DNA from: Streptomyces aquilus
GTDB lineage: Bacteria > Actinomycetota > Actinomycetes > Streptomycetales > Streptomycetaceae
NCBI RefSeq assembly: GCF_003955715.1
Contig: NZ_CP034463.1
Span: 5,766,001 to 5,830,000, forward strand
Direction: 5' to 3'
Length of the DNA: 64,000 nt
The stretch's first letter is position 1; every line of letters begins with the position of its first letter. Of the stretch, positions 17,443-25,885 are shown in pieces. The notes below the pieces were generated by a model. The model did no database searches, was not told the origin of the DNA, and was given only the letters and a program-made list of their open reading frames with translations. The translations under genes and the position numbers were made by a program.

Positions 17443-19362
17443 TCACATCACCCGGCGCAGACGCTCGCCGATGTCCGCGGCAGCGGGCTCCTGGCCGTGC
17501 CTCGTGTACGGGACGAGGGAGAGTTCCCGGCCGTCGGAGGAGAGTGTCAGACGAGAGGTCTCCGGCGCCTCGCAGGACTTCGCGGAGACGGACCGGTCCA
17601 GACGGGCTCCGTGGTGGATGAGGACGTTCTGCGCACCGGCGGCGAACGAGTTCACGTCCGCGGACCACACACAGTGCCTTCCGGAGCGGTCGTCCAGTGC
17701 GAGGACCCTCCCGCTGATCCAGTCGCCCTGCTCGATCGTGAGGTGCAGCCCCCGGCCCGAGTCCCAGGTGCCGACGTAGGCGGTGGGCAGGTAGTCCCGC
17801 GCTTCCTCGTCGCTCAGTCTGAACTCCGTCCGGGTCGGACCCGCCTCGGACTCCGCCCACACCCACGACACGGTGCCGTCGTCGTCCGCCCGCAGCGTCT
17901 GCTGCCCTTTCGGGGTGCAGGACTTCGCGTTGCCGCCCGTGGGCAGCACGGCCGTCACCTTCGCCGTGCCCAGAGTGAGGGTGTCGCCCTCGCGGGCGAG
18001 GACCGTGCTCCGCCCCCAGCACGTCACCCTGCCGCCGGAGACGACGAAGTCGAGGGGACTCCCCTTGCCGACGGTGGTCCGGGACTCGATCCGGGCGTGT
18101 CCCTCCGCACCTGCCTCGGTGACCCAACCGCCGCCGCCGAACACACCGTCGAACGTGTTGTCCCGGCCCTCGGCGCTGACCTGACCGACCAGCCACGGCA
18201 GTGACGACAACGTGCCGGCCACCCCCAGAGCGCAGGCCGCGAGCCCGATGCGTGCCCGGCGACGACGCCGCGGTCGTGGTTCCGGCTCTGTCGCCCGCAC
18301 GCTCGGCGGCCTGATCCCCGCCTCCGGCATGTCCAGCGGGTCCCGGCGCCGACCCGGTTCCCCGTCCTCCTCGACGCCCCACACGTCCGGGAACGTCATC
18401 GCGTGCGGCGGCACCGTCACCGCCGTCACCGGGTCGTCGTCCGCGAGGTGCACTTCCGCGTCCAGCAACCAGGCCACGTCGCGGCCGAGGCGGACGAGGA
18501 GTTCGTTCGGCAGCCAGGCGCGGGCCACGGCATTGCGGGTGCGGTCGAGTAACTCCCTTACGGAAGGGCGTCGTTCGGGTTGCTTGGTCAGACACTGCCG
18601 GACCAGGTCGACGAGGCCTTCCGGCACACCGTCCAGGTCCGGATCCTCGTAGGCGATGTGGAACATCATGCTGTGCAGCCCGGCGTCCTGGCCCTTGAAG
18701 GGCAGTCGTCCGGTTGCCGCGTACGTCAGGACCGAGCCCAGCGAGAACACGTCGCTCGCCTGGGACACCGTCTCGCCCCGCACCTGTTCCGGTGACATGA
18801 AGGCCGGCGTTCCCAGTACCGCCCCCGGTTCCGTCAGGCTCCCGCCCAGGCTCGCCGTGTAGCCGCGGGCGAGTCCGAAGTCGATGATGCGGGGACCGTC
18901 GACGGTCAGCAGGATGTTCGCCGGTTTGAGGTCACGGTGTACGAGCCCAGCCTCGTGGATGGCCTGGAGGGCGAGGCCGAGGCGGTGCGCGAGAACGTGC
19001 ACGGAGGCCGATGGCAGCGGGCCGAAACCGCCCTCCACCACGGCGTTGAGAGGCGGGCCGGGCACATAGACGGTGGCCACCCAGGGCTTCTCGGCCTCGG
19101 TGTCGGCGTCCAGTACGGTTGCCGTCCACTCGCCGCCGACCTTCCGTGCGGCCGCGACCTCGCGGGCGAAGCGGCGGCGGAATCCCGGGTGCTGGGCGAA
19201 GCCCGCGTGCACCAGCTTGACCGCGACGGTACGTCCGCCCTCGGACCTCGCCAGATAGACCCGGCCCATTCCACCCGAACCGAGCCGGGCGATCAGACGG
19301 TAGGGGCCTATGTACGACGGATCGTCGGACACCAGAGGCTGCATGGGCCGGGATCCTGCCAC
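17443..19362 (-). CDS. membrane Ser/Thr protein kinase with extracellular sensor
   Basis: A 639-residue PknB-type (Hanks) kinase. The Gly loop GSGGMG (residues 28-33), Lys49 in VAVKL, HRDLKPAN (142-149), DFG (161-163) and SPEQ (190-193) are intact, so it should be active. A basic juxtamembrane stretch RPRRRRRARIG precedes one TM helix (about 372-393). The outside part (about 400-639) contains YVGTWDSGRGLHLTIEQGDWISGRVLALDDRSGRHCVWSADV and several Cys. The same module ends the kinase at 25.9 kb, so the two are paralogues. An alternative start is Met7. Confidence 0.92.
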   Translation of the reverse strand: MAGSRPMQPLVSDDPSYIGPYRLIARLGSGGMGRVYLARSEGGRTVAVKLVHAGFAQHPGFRRRFAREVAAARKVGGEWTATVLDADTEAEKPWVATVYVPGPPLNAVVEGGFGPLPSASVHVLAHRLGLALQAIHEAGLVHRDLKPANILLTVDGPRIIDFGLARGYTASLGGSLTEPGAVLGTPAFMSPEQVRGETVSQASDVFSLGSVLTYAATGRLPFKGQDAGLHSMMFHIAYEDPDLDGVPEGLVDLVRQCLTKQPERRPSVRELLDRTRNAVARAWLPNELLVRLGRDVAWLLDAEVHLADDDPVTAVTVPPHAMTFPDVWGVEEDGEPGRRRDPLDMPEAGIRPPSVRATEPEPRPRRRRRARIGLAACALGVAGTLSSLPWLVGQVSAEGRDNTFDGVFGGGGWVTEAGAEGHARIESRTTVGKGSPLDFVVSGGRVTCWGRSTVLAREGDTLTLGTAKVTAVLPTGGNAKSCTPKGQQTLRADDDGTVSWVWAESEAGPTRTEFRLSDEEARDYLPTAYVGTWDSGRGLHLTIEQGDWISGRVLALDDRSGRHCVWSADVNSFAAGAQNVLIHHGARLDRSVSAKSCEAPETSRLTLSSDGRELSLVPYTRHGQEPAAADIGERLRRVM

Positions 19363-19591
19363 AGGGGCGGTTGGGCGGGCGGCCCGTTCACCGACGTCTT
19401 CACAAAGCCGTGCCGCCTGCCCGGCGGTCTCTCATTGACCGCTCCTTTCCCTTGACCTGCACCGAAATTGACCTGGTCATGGGTCGTTCCTGGTTCCCGG
19501 CGCACCCGCCGTACGACCAGCATCTACGCGTGTAGTCCCCGCATGGCTCACTCCTCGCTCCGCCCCCTTTCCTCCCGTCTCAGGAGACCGC
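19363..19591. other. divergent intergenic region, kinase / 5'-nucleotidase
   Basis: This gap contains GTTCACC (19386-19392) and a further TTCAC 12 bp on, which faintly recalls a PHO box. It also has a repeated TTGACC (19452-19457, 19468-19473), the inverted repeat TGACCTGGTCA (19469-19479) and the near-palindrome CTACGCGTGTAG (19524-19535). Promoters could not be fixed. Confidence 0.4.
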
Positions 19592-21400
19592 ATGCCCGTC
19601 AGCCCCATGAACCGCCGTGCGTTCGTGAAGAAGTCGGCCGTCACCGGTGCCGCCGTCGCCGCCGCGGGCACCGTGGCCGCGACGCCCGCCCAGGCCGCCG
19701 AGCACAGGCCCGCCAAGTCCCCGAAGACCTGGTCGTTCTCCATCCTCGGTACCACCGACCTGCACAGCCACGTCTTCGACTGGGACTACTACAAGGACGC
19801 CGCCTACAGCGACGCCAAGGGCAACTCCGTCGGGGTGGCCCGGGTCGCCACGCTCATCAAGCAGCAGCGGGCGGCCAAGGGCGAGCACCGGGTGCTGCTC
19901 GTCGACGCCGGTGACATCATCCAGGGCACCTCGCTGGCCTACTACTTCGCGCGCGTGCAGCCCATCACCGACAAAGGTGCGCCGAAGCACCCGATGGCCG
20001 TCGCCATGAACCACATGCGCTACGACGCCGCCGCCCTCGGCAACCACGAGTTCAACTACGGCATCGAGGTGCTCCGCAAGTTCGAGCAGCAGTGCCACTT
20101 CCCGCTGCTCGGTGCCAACGCGCTGGACGCCAAGACGCTGAAGCCCGCCTTCCAGCCGTACACCGTGAAGCGGATCTGTGTGCCGGGCGCGCCGGACATC
20201 AAGGTGGGCATCCTCGGGCTCACCAACCCCGGTATCGCCCTGTGGGACAAGGACAACGTGAGCGGGAAGATGGTCTTCCCGGGGTTGGTGGAGCAGGCGA
20301 AGAAGTACGTGCCGCGGCTGAGGGCGCTCGGATGCGATGTGGTGTTCCTGACCGATCACTCCGGGCTCGACGGTTCCACGTCCTGGGGCGACTCGCTCCC
20401 GTACGTCGAGAACGCCTCGAACCTGGTGGCCGAGCAGGTGCCGGGCATCGACGCGATCCTGGTGGGCCACACGCACGTCGAGGTGCCCTCGTACACGGTG
20501 AAGAACGCGGAGACCGGTGAGGAGGTGCTGCTGTCCGAGCCGTACTGCTGGGGCTACCGGCTGAGCGTCTTCGACTTCGAGCTCGAACTCCACCACGGCC
20601 AGTGGAAGGTGACGAGCAAGACGGCGCAGACCCTCAACCCCAAGGACGTGGACGAGGACCCGGAGATCAAGAAGGTCCTGGAGGCCGACCACGAACTGGT
20701 CGTGAAGTACGTGAACACGGCGGTCGGCACCTGTACGCAGGACCTCTCCGCGGCGGAGTCCTGCTGGAAGGACGTGCCGATCATGGACTTCATCCACAAG
20801 GTCCAGATGGAGACGGTGAAGGCCGGGCTCTCGGCGTCGGACGCGGCGCTCCCGCTGATCTCCGTCGCCGCGCCCTTCAGCCGCACGGCCGACATCCCCC
20901 AGGGCAGCGTCACCATCAAGGACATCGCCGGGCTCTACATCTACGACAACACCCTGTACGGCAAGAAGCTGACGGGCGCCCAGCTCAAGGACTACCTGGA
21001 GTTCGCGGCGAAGTACTACTACCAGGTCCCGGCCGGCACCAAGGTCGACACCGCGACCCTCACCAACGCCAACAAGTTCTGGGACTACATGTACGACACG
21101 GCGGCGGGCGTCGACTACGAGATCGACATCGCGCAGGCCGAGGGCTCCCGGATCAAGAACCTCACGTACAACGGCGCCCCGGTCGCCGACGACCAGGTCT
21201 TCGTCGTCGCGGTCAACAACTACCGGGCCAACGGCGGTTCGGGGTATCCGCACATCGCCACCGCCGACATCGCCTACAGCTCCACCAACGAGATCCGGCA
21301 GCTGATGATCGACTACGTGACGGCCAAGGGGGCGTTGGACCCGGCCGACTTCGCGGTCACCAACTGGAAGCTGACGCAGGCCGGGACGCCGGTGTTCTGA
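19592..21400 (+). CDS. secreted 5'-nucleotidase / metallophosphatase
   Basis: A 602-residue UshA-type enzyme. The Tat signal is NRRAFVKKSAVTGAAVAAAGTVAA, cleaved near AQAAEH. The N-terminal calcineurin-like metal site shows TTDLHSHVFDWDYY, VDAGDIIQGT, ALGNHEFNYG, TDHS and VGHTHVEV. The C-terminal 5'-nucleotidase domain has LPLISVAAPFSRTADIPQGSVTIKDIAGLYIYDNTLYGKKLTGAQLKDYLE and NNYRANGGSGYPH. It should release phosphate from extracellular nucleotides. It diverges from a sensor kinase gene. Confidence 0.93.
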   Translation: MPVSPMNRRAFVKKSAVTGAAVAAAGTVAATPAQAAEHRPAKSPKTWSFSILGTTDLHSHVFDWDYYKDAAYSDAKGNSVGVARVATLIKQQRAAKGEHRVLLVDAGDIIQGTSLAYYFARVQPITDKGAPKHPMAVAMNHMRYDAAALGNHEFNYGIEVLRKFEQQCHFPLLGANALDAKTLKPAFQPYTVKRICVPGAPDIKVGILGLTNPGIALWDKDNVSGKMVFPGLVEQAKKYVPRLRALGCDVVFLTDHSGLDGSTSWGDSLPYVENASNLVAEQVPGIDAILVGHTHVEVPSYTVKNAETGEEVLLSEPYCWGYRLSVFDFELELHHGQWKVTSKTAQTLNPKDVDEDPEIKKVLEADHELVVKYVNTAVGTCTQDLSAAESCWKDVPIMDFIHKVQMETVKAGLSASDAALPLISVAAPFSRTADIPQGSVTIKDIAGLYIYDNTLYGKKLTGAQLKDYLEFAAKYYYQVPAGTKVDTATLTNANKFWDYMYDTAAGVDYEIDIAQAEGSRIKNLTYNGAPVADDQVFVVAVNNYRANGGSGYPHIATADIAYSSTNEIRQLMIDYVTAKGALDPADFAVTNWKLTQAGTPVF

Positions 21401-21403
21401 GCC

Positions 21404-22252
21404 TCACCGGAAGGCCGCCGCGTGCGTCCGCGCCCACTGCGCGAACGTCCGCGGCGGGCGGCCCAGTACCTTCGCCGCCGTCGGGAGGACGTCCGCGCCG
21501 CGGTCGTCGTCCAGGGTGCGGTGCATGATCGCGTCGACGACCTCGGGCGGGAAGCCGTACCTCGCCATGCCCGCGCGGGCCGCCTCGGGCGGTACGGGGC
21601 GTACCCGCAGGTCGCGGCCCAGGACCTGGCCCAGCAGCGCCAGCTCCTGCGTCGGCGTCAGGGCCTCGGGGCCGCTCAACTCGTAGGTCGTGCCGGTGTG
21701 TTCGTCGGTCGTCAGGGCGAGGGCCGCGATCTCCGCCAGGTCCGCCGGGTCGATGCTCGCCGCCGGGCGGTCCGCGAACGGGATCGCCACCTCGTCGCCC
21801 GCGCTCAACTGGCCCGCCCACTGGAGGGCGTTGGACATGAAGCGACCGGGGCGCAGCAGGGTCCAGACGGGGGCGGTGGCGATGACCGCGGCCTCCGCCG
21901 CCGCGTGCCAGCGGGCGATCGGGTCGCTGCCCGCGCCGCCGTCCAGGACGGAGAGCTTGACCAGCCGTCGTACGCCCGCCTGCCGGGCCGCCTCCGCGAG
22001 CGCCAGGTCATGGGTCGGGGCCGGGGCCGCGCCGACCGGCTGGGCCGACATCAGGAAGGCCGCGGAGACGCCCGCGAACGCCGCCGGCAGGCTCGCCGGG
22101 TCGCCCGCGTCGCCGTACACCGGCCGCGCGCCGGCGGGCAGGCGGGCCTCGTCGGGGCGCCGCGTCATGGCCCGTACGGGCACGCCGGACGCCACCAGTC
22201 GTCGTACGAGCTCACTGCCCACGTGCCCTGTCGCACCGGTCACCAGGATCAT
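21404..22252 (-). CDS. NmrA/atypical SDR NAD(P)-binding oxidoreductase
   Basis: A 282-residue Rossmann protein. MILVTGATGHVGSELVRRLVASGVPVRAMTRRPDEARLPAG carries the GATGHVG dinucleotide motif. AFLMSAQPVG and YELSGPEALTPTQELALLGQVLGR are typical of the SDR_a5/NmrA group (quinone-reductase-like or regulatory). The classic YxxxK pair is not evident, which suggests a redox sensor or an atypical reductase. It is convergent with the nucleotidase gene, only 3 bp apart. Confidence 0.88.
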   Translation of the reverse strand: MILVTGATGHVGSELVRRLVASGVPVRAMTRRPDEARLPAGARPVYGDAGDPASLPAAFAGVSAAFLMSAQPVGAAPAPTHDLALAEAARQAGVRRLVKLSVLDGGAGSDPIARWHAAAEAAVIATAPVWTLLRPGRFMSNALQWAGQLSAGDEVAIPFADRPAASIDPADLAEIAALALTTDEHTGTTYELSGPEALTPTQELALLGQVLGRDLRVRPVPPEAARAGMARYGFPPEVVDAIMHRTLDDDRGADVLPTAAKVLGRPPRTFAQWARTHAAAFR

Positions 22253-22413
22253 CGCCGTCTCCCTTCGGGTGGGTTCCAGCGTGCGCCGGGCGACTGCGGG
22301 GCGCGTCGCACCGGGGGAGGCGTTCGGTGTCCTTCCCGTGGAGTACAGGAACCGACATATCGGGCATACGATGTAAACGTGCGCGTGTCAGCCGACAGAA
22401 GAAGGTGAGTGCG

Positions 22414-22704
22414 ATGCGCGTCCTGCTCAAGGCGTCCCTGAACACCGAGAAGGCGAACGACCTCATCCGCAGCGGCAAACTGCCCCAGCTGATGCAGGAG
22501 ACCATGGAGCACCTCAAGCCCGAGGCCGCCTACTTCACGCTCGACCACGGGGTCCGTACCTGTTACCTGGTCTTCGACATGCAGGACAGCTCCCAGATGC
22601 CGCCGACCGGCGAGCCCTTCTTCATGGACCTCGACGCCGAGCTGGAACTGACGCCGGTCATGAACGCCGAGGACTTGCAGAAGGGCCTGTCCCAGCTGCG
22701 GTAG
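22414..22704 (+). CDS. conserved hypothetical protein, 96 aa
   Basis: A small soluble protein of unknown function: MRVLLKASLNTEKANDLIRSGKLPQLMQETMEHLKPEAAYF, then YLVFDMQDSSQMPPTGEPFF, ending ELTPVMNAEDLQKGLSQLR. The beta-alpha-beta spacing suggests a dimeric alpha/beta (ferredoxin-like) barrel, but no family could be named. The ATG is chosen for GAAGAAGG upstream; a longer in-frame start exists without a site. It stands divergent from the NmrA-type gene. Confidence 0.75.
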   Translation: MRVLLKASLNTEKANDLIRSGKLPQLMQETMEHLKPEAAYFTLDHGVRTCYLVFDMQDSSQMPPTGEPFFMDLDAELELTPVMNAEDLQKGLSQLR

Positions 22705-22723
22705 AGCCGTTGCCCGGCGGACC

Positions 22724-23374
22724 TCAACTGAAGATGATCATCGAGCCCTGCGCCAGGCTCCGGGTCGCCGCCGCGTGCAGGCCCAGCCAGACGTGCCGTT
22801 CCCGGGCGAAGGGACTGGGGTCGTACGGGGCGGGGACGGCCGGTTCCTCCAGCTCCGTGGGGCCCAGCGGCGGCTGCGGGGCCGCCGGGGGGTTGGCGGG
22901 GTCTATGCCGATCGACGGGCCGATCAGCGCCAGCTCCCGCAGCAGGGTCTGCGCGGAGCCCAAGGGGCCGCCGCCCGCGAGGAGTTCGTCGTTGGCCAGC
23001 GGATGCGGGAAGTCGACGGGGACGTAGGCGCCCGCGTGGTCGTAGTGCCAGACCAGATGCGACTGCTGGGCCGTCGCCTCGAACATCTCCAGCAACTGCT
23101 CGTAGTCCCCGCCGAGTTCGTCGACCGGCGTCACCGGCAGCCCGCAGACCTGGAGCAGGTACGCGCGGCGCAGGAAGTGCAGGGCGTCGTAGTCGAAGCC
23201 GGCCACCGGGGCGACCTCGCCGGACAGTCCCGGCATGTACTGGTACACCGGCACCGGCGGCAGCCCGGCCTCGGCGAGCACCTTGTTGTATTGCGCGAGT
23301 TCCTCGGCGAACGGGTTGTCGGGCGTGTGGCACAACACGTCGACGAGCGGTACCAGCCACAGGTCACAGGCCAA
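22724..23374 (-). CDS. conserved hypothetical protein, 216 aa
   Basis: A soluble protein of unknown function. It begins MACDLWLVPLVDVLCHTPDNPFAEELAQYNKVLAEAGLPPVPVYQYMPG. Later come an aromatic HLVWHYDHAGAYVPVDFPHPL and a Pro-rich stretch, and it closes with RERHVWLGLHAAATRSLAQGSMIIFS. There is no TM helix or recognised motif. It is convergent with the 96-residue gene. It looks like an ordinary conserved Streptomyces protein rather than spurious because coding bias is strong throughout. Confidence 0.75.
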   Translation of the reverse strand: MACDLWLVPLVDVLCHTPDNPFAEELAQYNKVLAEAGLPPVPVYQYMPGLSGEVAPVAGFDYDALHFLRRAYLLQVCGLPVTPVDELGGDYEQLLEMFEATAQQSHLVWHYDHAGAYVPVDFPHPLANDELLAGGGPLGSAQTLLRELALIGPSIGIDPANPPAAPQPPLGPTELEEPAVPAPYDPSPFARERHVWLGLHAAATRSLAQGSMIIFS

Positions 23375-23499
23375 AGAGGGCTCCTCGGATAGCTCGGTGC
23401 GGCACGACGGACATAGCTCCGTGTAGCGGAGTGGTCAGGGAAGAGTAGTCGTGAAGTCCCCATACCCACACCCCGGGTACCCCGCTCATCGCACGAGGC

Positions 23500-24195
23500 T
23501 CATTCCCCGGCCATGCGCTCGATGACCGCCAGCGACTGCGCGTTGTACGCGGCGACGATCTCCCGCGCGACCTTGGTGTCCCGGCGGACCAGCGCGTCGA
23601 CCAGCCCGGTGTGGTCGGCCCACAGCTCCCCGCGCAGGTCGTCCATCCGGCGCAGGTGCTGCACCGCGCACACCCAGGACTGCACTCGCAGCCGGTGCAG
23701 GAAGTCCGAGAGGTAGGGGTTGCCGAACAGGGCGCTCAACTCGCGCCAGAACCGCAGGTCATAGCCGATCAGGACGGTCAGGTCACCGGCCCCGGCGGCC
23801 CGCTGGGCCTCCTCGCCGCGCCGCCGCACACCGGCGAGCAGGGCCGGGATACGGGTGGCGTCCGGCTCGTCGACCAGGCCCAGATGGCCGTCGTCGAGCG
23901 CCTTGAACATGCCGTCGATGACGAGGGCGCGGGCCTCGATGATGCCGCGGTAGTCCGCGACGGAGTACTCGTGGACCCGGAAGCCGCGATGCTGGTCGGC
24001 TTCGAGGAGGCCCTGCGCGGCGAGGTCGACCAGCGCCTCGCGGACCGGCGTCGCCGACACCCCGTACTGCTCGGCGATCTCCTTGACCGTGAACTCCTGC
24101 CCCGGCTGGAGCCGTCCGCCCAGCACCTCGTCGCGGAGCGCGTCGGCGATCTGCTGCCGCAGGGTGTTGCGGGTCACGGCGCCGTTGCCGGGCAT
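23500..24195 (-). CDS. GntR/FadR-family regulator
   Basis: A 231-residue regulator started at MPGNGAVTRNTLRQQIADALRDEVL, with GGGAGAGG upstream; an earlier ATG is less supported. The winged helix is GQEFTVKEIAEQYGVSATPVREALVDLAAQGLLEADQHRGFRV. The C-terminal FCD-type all-helical domain has DLRFWRELSALFGNPYL and a WADHTGLVDALVRRD helix with likely metal-binding His. It lies downstream of the class III aminotransferase on the same strand with a 117-bp gap, and probably regulates that pathway (inferred). Confidence 0.88.
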   Translation of the reverse strand: MPGNGAVTRNTLRQQIADALRDEVLGGRLQPGQEFTVKEIAEQYGVSATPVREALVDLAAQGLLEADQHRGFRVHEYSVADYRGIIEARALVIDGMFKALDDGHLGLVDEPDATRIPALLAGVRRRGEEAQRAAGAGDLTVLIGYDLRFWRELSALFGNPYLSDFLHRLRVQSWVCAVQHLRRMDDLRGELWADHTGLVDALVRRDTKVAREIVAAYNAQSLAVIERMAGE

Positions 24196-24312
24196 GGTCG
24201 GGCCTCTCCCTGATGGCGGTCGGGTGGCGTGCACGTGTATGTCTACGAGCACGCCACCTTACGCGTTCGGGTTCCCGGTGTTTACCCGCGTAGCGCCGGG
24301 AAAGCCCGGCGG

Positions 24313-25668
24313 CTACTCCGTGTACTCGTCCGCCACGGAGAGCGCCGCGTCCAGCGCGGACAGGCCCTCCTTCAGCTCGGCCTCGGAGACGTTGCACGGC
24401 GGCACCACATGGGTGCGGTTCATGTTGATGAAGGGCCAGATGCCGTGCTTCTTGGCGGCGGCGCCGAACGCGGCCATCGGGGCGTTCGCCTCGCCGGCCG
24501 CGTTGTACGGCACCAGCGGTTCGCGGGTCTCCTTGTTCCTGACCAGGTCCAGCGCCCAGAACATGCCGACGCCGCGGACCTCGCCCACGGAGGGGTGCCG
24601 CTCGGCGAGCTCGCGCAGGGCGGGCTCGACCACGGCCGTACCGAGGTTCTTCGCGTTCTCGACCACGCCCTCCTCCGCCATCACGTTGATCGTGGCGACG
24701 GCGGCCGCACAGGCCAGCGGATGCCCGGAGTACGTCAGACCGCCCGGGTAGGCGCGCTTGCCGAAGGTCTCCGCGATCGCGCCGGAGATGGCGACGCCGC
24801 CGAGCGGGACGTACCCGCTGTTGACGCCCTTGGCGAAGGTCATCAGGTCGGGCACCACCCCGAACAGGTCGGCCGCGAACCACTCACCGGTGCGGCCGAA
24901 CCCGGCCATGACCTCGTCGAGGACGAAGACGATCCCGTACTTGTCGCAGATCTCGCGGACGCCCGAGAGGTATCCGGGCGGCGGGACCATGATCCCGGCG
25001 GTGCCGGGGATGGTCTCCAGGATGATCGCGGCGACCGTTCCCGGCCCCTCGAAGGCGATCGTCGTCTCCAGGTGCTCCAGCGCCCGCGCGCACTCCTGCT
25101 CCTCGGTCTCCGCGTAGAAGCGGGAGCGGTACAGGTACGGCGCCCAGAAGTGCACGACGCCGGCGGAGGCGCTGTCGGAGGCCCAGCGGCGCGGGTCGCC
25201 GGTGATGTTGATCGCCTGCTGCGTACCGCCGTGGTACGAGCGGTAGGCGGAGAGCACCTTGGGCCGCCCGGTGTGCAGCCGCGCCATGCGCACGGCGTGC
25301 TCGACGGCGTCCGCGCCACCGTTGGTGAAGAAGATCTTGTCGAGGTCGCCGGGGGTCCGCTCGGCGATCAGCCGGGCCGCCTCGGAGCGGGCCTCGATGG
25401 CGAAGGCGGGCGCGAACGTGGACAGGGTTGCGGCCTGTTCCTGGATCGCGGCGACGACCTTCGGGTGCTGGTAGCCGATGTTCGTGTAGACGAGGCCGCT
25501 CGTGAAGTCGAGGTACCGCTTGCCGTCGTAGTCCCAGAAGTACGACCCCTCCGCGCCGGCGACGGCGAGCGGGTCGATGAGCTCCTGCGCGGACCAGGAG
25601 TGGAACACATGAGCGCGGTCCGCGGCCTTCACGGCGGCGCCGACCTCGGGGTTTGGCTGAGGGGTCAT
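24313..25668 (-). CDS. class III PLP-dependent aminotransferase
   Basis: A 451-residue omega-type transaminase. YFWDYDGKRYLDFTSGLVYTNIGYQHPKVVAAIQEQ, FFTNGGADAVEHAVRMAR (cofactor-phosphate loop), the PLP-ring aspartate in VFVLDEVMAGFGRTGEWFA and the Schiff-base lysine in TFAKGVNSGYVPLGG are all present. The C-terminus NRTHVVPPCNVSEAEL fits the beta-alanine/4-aminobutyrate/taurine-pyruvate group. The exact amino donor cannot be read from the sequence. It is followed by a GntR-type gene. Confidence 0.92.
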   Translation of the reverse strand: MTPQPNPEVGAAVKAADRAHVFHSWSAQELIDPLAVAGAEGSYFWDYDGKRYLDFTSGLVYTNIGYQHPKVVAAIQEQAATLSTFAPAFAIEARSEAARLIAERTPGDLDKIFFTNGGADAVEHAVRMARLHTGRPKVLSAYRSYHGGTQQAINITGDPRRWASDSASAGVVHFWAPYLYRSRFYAETEEQECARALEHLETTIAFEGPGTVAAIILETIPGTAGIMVPPPGYLSGVREICDKYGIVFVLDEVMAGFGRTGEWFAADLFGVVPDLMTFAKGVNSGYVPLGGVAISGAIAETFGKRAYPGGLTYSGHPLACAAAVATINVMAEEGVVENAKNLGTAVVEPALRELAERHPSVGEVRGVGMFWALDLVRNKETREPLVPYNAAGEANAPMAAFGAAAKKHGIWPFINMNRTHVVPPCNVSEAELKEGLSALDAALSVADEYTE

Positions 25669-25885
25669 GCGGGTGAGCGTAAATGTCCGCGATGCGGAAG
25701 CGGTATCGGCGTCCTGTTCTGTGGACGGGGGGTTTCCGCGACAGGTTGTCGGGCTTGGGGTCGCGGATGGTGTGGGGGCGGCGTTACGGAACCGTCGGAC
25801 CCGGGGCGTCCGTCACCTCGTACGACCGCACTATCGTGAGCCCCACGCACAGGCACGTGTCGGGGGAGTACGGGGAGGGCCTGCG

